Positions 1 to 7,389 of a DNA stretch of 25,000 nt are shown piece by piece. The translations under genes and the position numbers were made by a program. Under the pieces are notes generated by a model. The model was not told where the DNA came from. It made no database searches and saw nothing but the letters and a program-made list of their open reading frames with translations. The stretch is from contig WBZZ01004750.1 of the NCBI GenBank assembly GCA_019918135.1, positions 1-25,000 on the forward strand. The letters are read 5' to 3'. This stretch comes from Paulinella micropora (Eukaryota; Cercozoa; Imbricatea; Euglyphida; Paulinellidae). How positions within the stretch are numbered: the stretch's first letter is position 1; each line of letters begins with the position of its first letter.

Positions 1-100
1 CTCTGCTCTAATTGTTATTAACTTCAAGAAAAACTGTGTATTTTTTCAGGCAAGGCACTTTACGACAACTCCGATTCATAAGGAACAATACCCATACTCC

Positions 101-602
101 AGTACCTAACCTAAACGCTACTCCGTAAACAACTTATCAAGGAACCGATAATTCTATTGCAATACGATACAATTTCATGCAATATATCTTACTTTTTACT
201 TTTTACCAGTATTTTCCCACCCCAGGTGCACTGGCAAATTTCCTTTTTTACTCTAACAATTTCCTTTTTTTGCCTATATCAACTTGTATTCTTCCCACTG
301 GCTGTACTATTTATCCTTCCAATTTAACCTACCTACATCATGGGCCGTTACTACACGACCAAAACCAATTCAATACCACAGGCCTCCTGTTCAGAACCTT
401 TGTCGAGCCTACCACACAAGCTCTCGAGACCAAACGCACTTACAAACCCTTGCTCTACTCAAAAACCAGCCCCAATACTCGAAAAACCTTGAACCTAGCC
501 CTTACTCAACCCTACCTTTAAACCTAATTAACCTTGACAAAGGGGCGAGCACGGTCACTCGTGGTCCGGTAAACCCCTGTATTAAGTAACTGTTACTGAA
601 AG
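101..602. repeat. R500 repeat, copy A
   Basis: A ~500-bp AT-rich unit that begins AGTACCTAACC and ends GTTACTGAAAG. It recurs at 13575-14079 and 15448-15949 at roughly 98-99 % identity. A 13-bp palindrome (AGTAAC-T-GTTACT, 585-597) lies near its right end in every copy. Short open frames on the plus strand reappear in each copy only because the DNA is repeated, and they show no protein signature. Family unknown. It has no TG...CA ends and no visible tRNA-type A/B boxes. Confidence 0.85.
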
Positions 603-650
603 ACTCAAGTTAGGCTTACGAGCTCAAAGGAGAAATGAAATTTAATAATA
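603..650. other. Short AT-rich spacer
   Basis: This spacer lies between R500 and the LTR retrotransposon. It is the same in copy 2 apart from one substitution. I see no gene or signal in it. Confidence 0.6.
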
Positions 651-654
651 AAAC
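651..654. repeat. Target-site duplication AAAC, left
   Basis: AAAC directly precedes the left LTR and AAAC (9682-9685) directly follows the right LTR. Read as 5 bp, it would be AAAAC against GAAAC, one mismatch. Copia elements normally make 5-bp duplications, so this supports the LTR limits chosen here. Confidence 0.6.
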
Positions 655-981
655 CTTTAAGCAGTTGAAGAAAATAGAAGGTATTTGAAGCCGGTTTAAC
701 GTCGCCCAAGGGTCCCTAGTTGACTATCTAACCAGCTCCACACGTTCTTTTTCAGGTTTATCAAGCAATACAGACAAAAGCTCACCAAACAAACGAAACA
801 GTTTAAGCAGGTCGCTAAGTCATAAAATTCAGGTGTCCACACAGGTTACATTGGCATTGGTGCCACCAATGCCACCCTCACCAGTAAATATCCACTTTTT
901 TTCCATATTATGAACTAACCATAATATTAACTAACGTATAAACCGGTTGTATTAACCCCATCACCTAATTCACTTCCTAAG
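655..981 (-). repeat. 3' LTR of copia-type element, copy 1
   Basis: This 327-bp sequence is repeated directly at 9339-9681. It is the 3' LTR because the element reads on the minus strand. On that strand it starts CTTAGGAAGTG and ends CTGCTTAAAG, so it lacks the usual TG...CA ends and has short CTTA/TAAG-like inverted ends. A perfect 23-bp palindrome lies at 852-874. It differs from its partner LTR by roughly 20 substitutions and several indels (estimated by eye). The partner's TATA motif is CTGAAAAAG here. Confidence 0.85.
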
Positions 982-990
982 CTCCCCCTT
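982..990 (-). promoter_or_regulatory. Polypurine tract
   Basis: AAGGGGGAG on the minus strand touches the start of the 3' LTR. This is the expected place and composition for the plus-strand DNA primer of an LTR retrotransposon. It also fixes the LTR start at CTTAGG. About 70 bp of 3' untranslated sequence separates it from the RNase H stop. Confidence 0.8.
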
Positions 991-1058
991 GATCGCATTA
1001 ATACCAAAGTTCAGGGTTGAGCAATCCTTCCCACTATTTTGGAGTACTTCGGTCCCCG

Positions 1059-1446
1059 CTACCGCTTGGTATTGACATCACCGTAGTTGTCTGGGGAACT
1101 AATCTTTTCCAACACCGCCTTCCCAGCCAATATCATCGCGTTGATGTAGGCATAGCGCAGATCTATGTGATCCAACTTCTGCCGATAAATGTTGGTTGTA
1201 GCCAGATCGATGGCACCCTTGTTGTCTTCGCACACCACAGGCGGTTTTCCCCACCCTTGGCTTGGCCAAATCTTTGGCCACTTTACCCCCGGCGATCCCG
1301 TTGATAAAGTTCGCGATCTTTTCCTGTCCATGCAGGCACGCGTCCAACGCGTAGATCTCCGCCTCGCAGGTTGACTCCTCTGGAGGGGCTTCCATGCGAA
1401 CATACCCCTCCTGCACTTTCTCCTCAGGTGGCGGTAGCGTCCCCAC
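1059..1446 (-). pseudogene. RNase H domain, copy 1 (frameshifted)
   Basis: This is the C-terminal ribonuclease H of the polyprotein, which removes RNA from the RNA/DNA hybrid during reverse transcription. The copia-type motif STCEAEIYALDA gives the catalytic Glu (1363-1365), and CEDNKGAIDLA gives an Asp (1224-1226). The end DVNTKR before the stop matches the usual ADxxTK ending of copia polyproteins. The domain's first Asp is in SYPDANWKGD, at 1620-1622, in another frame. A single extra G near 1260 splits this domain: the N-terminal part reads in the frame of 1099-1446 and the C-terminal part in that of 1059-1403. Copy 2 lacks the extra G and reads through. Confidence 0.9.
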
Positions 1447-1589
1447 CGCCTCCGCTTGCAGTCTTGCTGCTTTGCCAGCAGCTTCTCCCTTCTCTCCTTG
1501 CTACGCGGTCCACGCCGGCTTCGGTAGTTCCACCGTAATGGTGCGTTTCATACACACAGGGTTCACCGAACCCCCAAGCAAGAAATGGA

Positions 1590-2294
1590 TCACTGCACCC
1601 AATCTCCCTTCCAATTCGCATCGGGATAGGAGGTCAGTCGCGTGCTCTCCTTCTGGTAGAACCTGACTCCCCGTTTTGCAGTACCCTGAAGGTAACGCAT
1701 CACCTGTTCCGCCTCTTGAAAGTGGAACTCCTGCGGTTTTGAGGTATATCGAGCCATCTCTGCCACCGGCCCAAGTGTGTCATGACGAGTCACTCGTACC
1801 CAGATCAGTATCCCGCAGATGTGGTAAGGCGAAAACTCCTCCAAGACACTTGGGACTCCCTCTCGACACCCAGGCATCAGCCATGGCGAATCCACCGACG
1901 CTAAGTCCTTGGTCTTCAAACGCTCACTGGCTTCCTTGATAAATGTTTCCTGGAACAACTTGATGGTTCGCCCCAACTTCGGGTGCCTGCCATCTTCGAT
2001 GTCGATACCGACCACGCCAGTTGGCAGCTCGCTCTTGAACACCTTGAAGCGACTTTCGCCGGCCGCCCGAAGCTCCTCCTTTGCTTCTTCGCTACTGAAG
2101 CCCATCATGATGTCGTCCACATGTACAAACCCGATGTCAGGCTTCTTTTGCCCCGAACGCCAGCGGAAGAAGAAGCACGGAAACGCTTTGTGCTGCTCAT
2201 ACCCTTGCAACACCATATGAACGGTACCAGCACTTGCATTCACCACTTTCTCCCGGCGTCCGGTCTCCCATAGAGCGCCCTTACCATTTCCCAT
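1590..2294 (-). pseudogene. Reverse transcriptase, YVDD box to connection, copy 1
   Basis: This is the central and C-terminal part of a copia reverse transcriptase. FVHVDDIMMG is the YVDD-type box with the two catalytic Asp codons at 2112-2117. It is followed by copia-like GIDIEDG, a TRHD segment in the place of TRPD, MRYLQGT, and SYPDANWKGD, which starts RNase H. About the first 15-20 codons belong to another frame, since the upstream palm segment ends at a stop at 2240-2242. The segment ends in a TGA directly after the RNase H start. The frameshift and the stop are identical in copy 2, so they predate the duplication. Confidence 0.92.
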
Positions 2295-2400
2295 ACATAC
2301 CCCTCTTCTTCGAAGCCAAACGGGGGTACCAGGTAGGTAGGTCTCATCCCTTCTTCCTCCACCTCTGCTTCTATGTAGGCCGTCCCTACATCGAATTTTC
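2240..2400 (-). pseudogene. Reverse transcriptase palm segment with first catalytic Asp, copy 1
   Basis: A third reading frame without a start codon carries the missing part of the palm. It reads FDVGTAYIEAEVEEE, then LVPPFGFEEE, then ALYGRPDAGRKW and a stop (2240-2242). This matches the copia pattern (lDV.tAFL.g.L.EevYm..P.GF ... ALYGL.qa.R.W). The first catalytic Asp codon is 2390-2392. Frameshifts at about 2400 and 2240 separate it from its neighbours. Both are shared with copy 2. Confidence 0.9.
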
Positions 2401-3071
2401 CCATGGCAGCACGAGGTCGTAGAACGTCACTACCAGGAAGAATCCAAGTATGGTCATAGTGCAGGGGGTTGGGAACGTGCGCTGCCCGTTGTGTTCTCCT
2501 TGAACCATAGAGTATCCCTTTGCCACCAGCCTACTTTTGTACTTCAGCACTTTGCCCCCGATTCCTTGGTCGCGTCTGCGTATCTCCCCCGGCACAAGTC
2601 CCGCACCGGTACTGACTCTCTTTTGCGCCTCCGGAAGCATCCTTGAGCCCACAGGGTAGCGATTTCCTGAGTCCGTGCGTCCTCGAACTTTCCGGAAGCG
2701 GTGGCCTCCTTCTCTGCAACCGGACGCGTAAACGTAGCCGCCAGCGCCCTTTCCCGTACTGCCCACTTGAGAATCTCCGTGTCTAGCATTCTTTCAACTT
2801 CGTTCTCAGTTTCTTCGCCTTCAAAACGTACGAAATGAGCCGGCTGCAGCTTCTTGCCCTTGCGAATGGGATCACACTCCCCTTCCACAGCACCTTTTCG
2901 GGTTTTGCTCTTCCACTCTGGGCCATAGGTCTTCTTGGCCCAATGCCAGCCCCACTCCTTTGCCGGCACTTCGACACTCATGCCGCGAGTCACCTCTCGC
3001 TGTTCGTCCGTTGACTCGTCCGTCTCCGGCTGTCGCAGCGTTCCTTCTTCTTCCTTTTCTTCCTTGACCAC
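2386..3071 (-). pseudogene. Integrase-RT linker and RT fingers, copy 1 (frameshifted)
   Basis: This is the N-terminal portion of the reverse transcriptase. The first ~115 residues are a charged linker with no domain I recognise. They lead into the usual copia entry (KFEDARTQEIATLWAQGCF, in the place of the w..A...E...L..n.t segment), then KVLKYKSRLVAKGYS, which corresponds to the highly conserved kARLVAkGf.Q motif. In copy 1 a run of five C near 2550 replaces six in copy 2. The protein is therefore split: 2544-3071 in one frame and the RLVAKGY part (2386-2550) in another. Copy 2 keeps all 228 codons open. The remainder of the palm is in a third frame at 2240-2400. Confidence 0.88.
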
Positions 3072-3129
3072 GACTACGCGCTCGTTGTCGTCCGCCCCTC
3101 CCGGCTTAACGAAGAGTTCCTCAGAGTCA

Positions 3130-3357
3130 TCACCGATCTGCGACGTCGTCCACCTTCAGTCCGGCGGCCTTCCATACTTGTAACAGGATGGGCCATGCGG
3201 GTTGATCTTCGTCGAAGTTGATTACATCCCGCCAGCGCTTGATCTCCCCCTGGACTAGCACTACGTGCGCCGAGGTCTCCAGGTCCAGCCCCATCCACGC
3301 TGCCGGCAAAGAGCGATCTTCCTCCTTATGCATGGTACTTTTTGTCAAGTACCGCAT
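3130..3357 (-). pseudogene. Integrase C-terminal domain, copy 1
   Basis: This carries the segment that in copia integrases follows the catalytic core. AAWMGLDLETSAHVVLVQG matches the FLGY...kgY.V.l element, and RDVINFDEDQPAWP matches the rdVvFdE signature before the linker to reverse transcriptase. It is in a different frame from the core: the shift falls around KKYH near 3330. Copy 2 differs by one His-to-Arg change near the start. It ends in an in-frame stop. Confidence 0.82.
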
Positions 3358-3904
3358 GACAGAGACACCCGAAGGTATGCAAAAGCGATAGCCACTCCAC
3401 GCCTTTTTCGTACGGGAACATGGTGAACAGCCTCGGCCCCTTGCCTCCCGGTGGCGGCGTTAGGTTGTGTAGCAAACCCACATGCAAGAGCGCATATCCC
3501 AAGTACACGTAAGGTAGTTGCGCTCGCTTCATTAGTTTCCTTGCGCCGGCCCAGATGTGCTTCTGCGAGACTTCCACCAATGCCTGCTTGTTAGGGTCGT
3601 TCCTCACCGCATACCTCGGTCGAACTCCCACACTCTCTATCATGTCATTAAACACTTGCGATCGTTGGTACGCGCCGTCTCCGCGTATTTTCTTCACGCG
3701 GTTACCCGTTTGGGTTCGGCTCATCCGGAACACCTTGCTCGCCACCAGCGACTGTCGTTGCATCTCCGCGTTCAGGAGCAACTCCAAGTTGGTGTACCCC
3801 ACTGTATCCTCCACCATCGCCATCAAGCAACGTTCCCCATTGAGCAACGGTCTTGCTAGTAGGGCTGAGGTATCCACCGACCAACCCTTGCCCTTCTCCT
3901 TCAT
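3326..3904 (-). pseudogene. Integrase catalytic core, copy 1
   Basis: This enzyme would insert the element's DNA into the genome. The full D,D-x34,E triad is visible: Asp in WSVDTS (codon 3872-3874), Asp in IRGDGAY (3677-3679) and Glu in ALVEVS (3572-3574), spaced D-x64-D-x34-E. Around these lie copia-type sequence LMAMVEDTVGY (usual f.tfiDdySr), KLMKRAQLPYVY, and LHTFGCLCHAVLDKK (usual LrvFGc.ay). The normal NGVAER around the Glu is NKQALVEVS here. A frameshift near 3905-3880 separates it from the upstream sequence. No His or Cys is visible in the ~75 codons before the core, so the HHCC zinc domain seems absent. Confidence 0.92.
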
Positions 3905-4109
3905 CTGGGTTCCATGCGCGTTCGATCGATGAGGCGGCTTCTGTGCTCCGCCGGCGACGGATCACTGAGTCCTCCAGGTCGAAGTATAGGAGGGAGTCTT
4001 TTTCTTCCTCCTTTACATCCGGGACCACCGCCCTAGTCACGTTGGGCGAATCTTTTCGCAGTACCAGAGTATACCCGTCTAGCATCATCTTTGGTCCGGA
4101 CACTAGTAG

Positions 4110-4475
4110 TTAGGTTAGATGTTCCCCTACCCAAACTTCCTTCAGAGGTAGACTCCCGTCCCGCCCATCTCCCCGTAGGGTGGGTAGTTTGTAGTCCCCT
4201 TGCGCCTCCATCCTGGTGGTTCTGCCCGCGCTAAACTCATTTACCTCCCGCTTGACACCGCTCATGAACTCCTTGTAGCTGGGTGGCGCAATGTCCGACA
4301 CTGCCCCCCAGTCCAACATCGGGTCCGGGACCTTGCGTGGTCTTGTCGCCTTCCGTCTGTCCCTTCCCATTAGCGCGCGGTTTAGCATCATCCTGATCAC
4401 CTCCATTTCCTCTTCCTCAACCTGCTCGGGCTCCCCTTGGACCCCACTTGCGTAGACTACCACGTGCTCGGGCAT
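4110..4475 (-). pseudogene. Aspartic protease region, copy 1
   Basis: This is the processing protease of the polyprotein. PMLDWGAVSDIAP aligns with the copia active-site motif (wllDSGATsHi.p). The catalytic Asp is at 4311-4313, but the next residue is Trp (TGG) where Ser or Thr is normal, a single C-to-G change from TCG. After it come LRGDGRDGSLPLKEVWVG (usual L.dVlyVP) and an in-frame TAA at 4110-4112. The same frame continues past the stop (SGPKMMLDGYT, in the place of l.Sv.ql...Gy), so the stop is a disabling mutation and not the natural end. The first ~35 codons are acidic. Identical in copy 2. Confidence 0.8.
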
Positions 4476-4740
4476 GTCGCCTCCCCCTAGCGTCCGTAAC
4501 CAATAAGGCTTGGGACGCTTCTCCCAACCTCCCGGCTATTCTCCAGGATTTAGGGTTCCAGTGTGCGGGGAACCTTGGCTTATTGTAAGGAAAAGGCCAA
4601 CCGGTAGACCATCGGTACATCAATCCCACGTACTCTTGCCATCGTTCCTCGAAGTCCTGTAGGTCTCTCCGATCGTCCCCCCACTGGGGCGGCCACGCCA
4701 CCCGATTCAGGTTCACCTCATTTTGCTGTTCCATGATCAC
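4417..4740 (-). pseudogene. Trp-rich unknown segment before protease, copy 1
   Basis: An open stretch of 107 codons, rich in Trp and Pro (for example VAWPPQWGDDRRDLQDFEERW and PAHWNPKSWRIAGRLGE). It belongs to no family I recognise. Only about the first 80 codons look like protein; the Arg/Gly-rich end is probably the antisense-like tail after a frameshift into the protease frame at about 4475-4490. It lies between the 360-codon frame upstream and the protease, so it is probably part of the same polyprotein. Confidence 0.55.
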
Positions 4741-4769
4741 CTCTAGGCGCCGTATTCTTTCCTTCTCGC

Positions 4770-5852
4770 TTACCGAGTCACGCCCGGGCTTCGTTTCCTC
4801 CCGGGGCTTGCCGCTGCCCTCGGGGTGGGCTGACCTGCCACCGCTTCAGGGGTGCGTACCCCTTCTTGGCGCTCCTCTCGCCTCCACAGCCGCTTCTCGG
4901 CCACTTTGGTGATCAGTTGCTGCACCTCTTCCATCTGATCCATGCCCACGGCTCGGACGTCCTCGTTGTGTAGCTCAGCCATAATCCTCGCCAACTTTCG
5001 TAGGTGCCGCAACACATGGGTGCGCGACTTCTCATCGCTCGCATCGTCCGCGTGCTTTGGTTTAGTGGGCATCAACCGCCCCTTGATGTGGGCCAGTGCC
5101 CTTGCCATCTCCGCCTTAAACCTCTCAGCCTTAAGGGTGTTGTACGGCGCCGCCGCTCGAACTCGCGTCACCAGGGACACCGTGTCATCCCCTCTTCCCG
5201 GATCCTTGGAGTCCTCCGACTCTTCATCCCCTTCCGTGGAATCCTCCGGAACGCTCTCATAGAGCTCCGCCATGTGTTTCCGCCACGGAGTACTTCCATT
5301 CTCCAGGTACACCATTGGATCAATCACCTCCTCAGGAGTAGCCAGCATATCGGACTTGGCCTTTCCTGGACCCGGGGTTGCTGGTCCTGGTCGGTCCACT
5401 TGGCTCTCCGTCGGTGCTGTTGCGGTCGCGGTAGTCTTGATCTCCGCCTTTGGAGTTAGTAGAGGCATTGCTTCCTCCGTCACTGGTGACGGTGCCGTCC
5501 TGCCTTTCGCGACAATTGGTGTCACGGGCCCTTGATCCCGTACCAGCCCTACGCGCTTCAAGTCCGAGTCGTACCTTCCAGCATGCGCCAGGTCCTTCAT
5601 CGCCCGGTACTGCGTCACCGCCGCTTTCACGGTGCGATACGGCACTCGTTCTCGATATACCTTCCGGTTCCGGGGCACTCCCGGTTCTTCCCACTTCACT
5701 TTATCCCTGTTGATGCTCCAGTTGTAGAGCAACCCTGTGCCCTCTTCTCGCATGATAGTGAATATTATGGGCACTAACGACCTGTCCCAATTCACCCCGC
5801 GTCTCTGAGCTTCCTGCCGGGTAAGATGCTCCACCATCTTGTCGGCTCCCAA
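4770..5852 (-). CDS. Large unrecognised ORF of copia element, copy 1 (block X)
   Basis: At 360 codons this is the longest intact frame of the element. It is identical in copy 2 despite damage elsewhere. The N-terminal ~120 residues look folded (NWDRSLVPIIFTIMREEG, LLYNWSINRDKVKW, YRTVKAAVTQYRAMKDLAH). Residues ~125-215 are low-complexity Pro/Thr/Ala then acidic Ser/Glu/Asp. Residues ~225-320 are helical and basic (AERFKAEMARALAHIKGRL, HVLRHLRKLARIMAELH), suggesting a coiled coil. The C-terminus is Pro/Arg-rich. I see no transmembrane segment or signal peptide. Copia elements do not normally encode anything of this size between nucleocapsid and protease. It begins without an ATG, so it is presumably part of the polyprotein. 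Function unknown. Confidence 0.65.
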   Translation of the reverse strand: MGADKMVEHLTRQEAQRRGVNWDRSLVPIIFTIMREEGTGLLYNWSINRDKVKWEEPGVPRNRKVYRERVPYRTVKAAVTQYRAMKDLAHAGRYDSDLKRVGLVRDQGPVTPIVAKGRTAPSPVTEEAMPLLTPKAEIKTTATATAPTESQVDRPGPATPGPGKAKSDMLATPEEVIDPMVYLENGSTPWRKHMAELYESVPEDSTEGDEESEDSKDPGRGDDTVSLVTRVRAAAPYNTLKAERFKAEMARALAHIKGRLMPTKPKHADDASDEKSRTHVLRHLRKLARIMAELHNEDVRAVGMDQMEEVQQLITKVAEKRLWRREERQEGVRTPEAVAGQPTPRAAASPGRKRSPGVTR

Positions 5853-6121
5853 TCAGATGTCCCAAACCGCGCTCTTCCATCTCCACCACCAAACGACCAC
5901 TCGCACGCCTGAGCTCGTATGCTCTCATCCACGTAGTAGCGCTCCCTCTTGTCTTGATGGTTGGTGCAGAACATCATATCAACGGTTAGTAGCCCGGCAG
6001 CGTCGGCTCTCACTTGCTGGTACTCCGACTCCACTGCCTCCTTCCGGGTTCTCATGCACCGGTCCCGTCCAAACGTTGAACCGTAGCACCTTCCTTCCAG
6101 GCGCGCTTCTACCACCCCCAC
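5792..6121 (-). pseudogene. Block X segment, copy 1
   Basis: An open frame of 109 codons with protein-like composition for about its first 80 (GVVEARLEGRCYGSTFGR, DMMFCTNHQDKRERYYVD). It lies between the segments 6109-6363 and 4770-5852 in another frame, and is best read as the next piece of the same broken polyprotein. I recognise no domain. The Cys/His residues do not form a standard zinc motif. Confidence 0.5.
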
Positions 6122-6420
6122 AGCTCGTCATCCGCATGCCGCAGGTGTTCAGGGGGTACATCGTAGGTCTCGGGACCATACTTCAAAGGTTCGGGTAGTG
6201 AATAAATGGAATCGGGTGTTTGCGGAGTAGTCATTGTCTTGCTCTCCCCGGTGCCGGACTTACCCCCGGTTCCCTTCACCATCATCGCTCTAGGCAGGCC
6301 GGTTCCATCCCGGAGCCTTCTAAACTCCTTCCAGTTGAGTTGCCACTCCATGTACTGGTCCACTAGACCCGGTCCTGTTGGTATGTAGCGGTACCAGGAC
6401 GGAGGTATCCACTCCGTCGG
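6109..6420 (-). pseudogene. Block X segment, copy 1
   Basis: This frame runs from about EWIPPSWYRYIPTGPG through DQYMEWQLNWKEFRRLRDG and TPDSIYSLPEPLKYGPETYD to a stop at 6109. The composition (Trp, Tyr, Pro) looks like real protein. It overlaps the end of the frame at 6363-6917, whose last ~30 codons are probably out of frame. Family unknown. Confidence 0.5.
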
Positions 6421-6917
6421 CCCATTGACGCTCCGAAGGTTACCAGCCTTCCACGTCCCTCTCCATAGTGCCGGAACTCATGCGTTACACCACCACCGTC
6501 CCGATATTGTCGCACCGCAATTGGAGCTTCCTCTCCATCCTCCGAACTTGAGTCGTCCGACGCCTCGCTGTCCTGAGAGAGAGGCTCTTGCCACGGCTCC
6601 CAATCTTCTAACCTCCTTCTTCTTGTCCGCAACTTCTTTTGCTCTTTAGGCTCGCTTGGAGTCTGGCCCGGCAGAGACCCTGGGATCGCCTTCGCCTCCC
6701 CGTCAGCCATACCATCGCTTGCCTTCACTGGCACGTAGTCGTAGCCAGCGTGCAGTAGAGCCTCAACAACCTCCGGCGTTCCGGAACGATTAGCACCTAC
6801 TGCCACACTCACTCGCTCCTTCACACCCGACGCCGACGTTGTGCCACTTTCCTCCGGATCAGTCAAAGTGTTCACATAGTTGGCAAACTCTTCGTAGTTA
6901 CTCACTTCCGGGAACAC
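6363..6917 (-). pseudogene. Block X N-terminal segment, copy 1
   Basis: An open frame of 184 codons. It starts FPEVSNYEEFANYVNTLTD, has a mixed middle (PEVVEALLHAGYDYVPVKA) and a basic/acidic low-complexity part (KKLRTRRRRLEDWEPW, then DSEASDDSSSEDGEEA). It follows the nucleocapsid after about 90 bp with stops. No known domain is visible. It is probably the first part of the extra block between nucleocapsid and protease. Confidence 0.55.
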
Positions 6918-7048
6918 TCCCCTCGCTTCCCCTAGTTGGCTGGGTAGATGGACTAGCTCATGGCTTTCAGTCTGAGGATCTGCACTTACACCCCTTGCGG
7001 AGTGTTGGCTCTACTCACCCCTACTCCTTTTCTTGCTTCCACCCCCTT

Positions 7049-7360
7049 TTACCATATATGCCCGTGCTGCTTTCCTTTGCCGGAGTAGGCTGTAGGCGCG
7101 GTTGAGCTCTCCATCTTCTTCATCGTCCAGCTCCCACTTGTGTCCGCTCCCAGAGACTTCTTCTTGACCATGTCGGCCTTCGCCATTGCTCCTGGCTGCT
7201 CTCCACTCCCATCTGGGCCATGCGTACACTTGGTCAAGGGATGCTCACCTCCACATCTGAGGCAGGGCTTCTTGCAGTTTGAGGCATAATGCCCCTTGCC
7301 TTTGCAATTGAAGCATTTCTTCTCCTTTTTACTCTTCTCTTTCTTATTCTTTTGGTTGCG
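7049..7360 (-). pseudogene. Nucleocapsid with two CCHC-type knuckles, copy 1
   Basis: This frame opens after a TAA (7361-7363) and holds a classic retroviral zinc knuckle, CFNCKGKGHYASNC (C-x2-C-x4-H-x4-C, 7274-7315). Directly after it comes CLRCGGEHPLTKC (C-x2-C-x3-H-x4-C, 7226-7264), a knuckle one residue short. These bind the element's RNA during packaging. A Lys-rich stretch precedes them. The frame is -1 (or +2) relative to the upstream CCCH-finger frame. I see no convincing slippery heptamer at the junction, so decay is the simpler explanation. Confidence 0.88.
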
Positions 7361-7389
7361 TTACTGCCCCCTTGATCCTCCTCTCTTCT

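Noticed and set aside
101..602. R500 as an LTR of a second retrotransposon (copies B and C enclose ~1.4 kb)
   Set aside because: No TG...CA ends, primer site, polypurine tract or internal coding domains between the copies.
1676..2273. Plus-strand open frames opposite reverse transcriptase, and similar ones across both elements
   Set aside because: They are antisense shadows. The minus strand carries the recognisable copia motifs.
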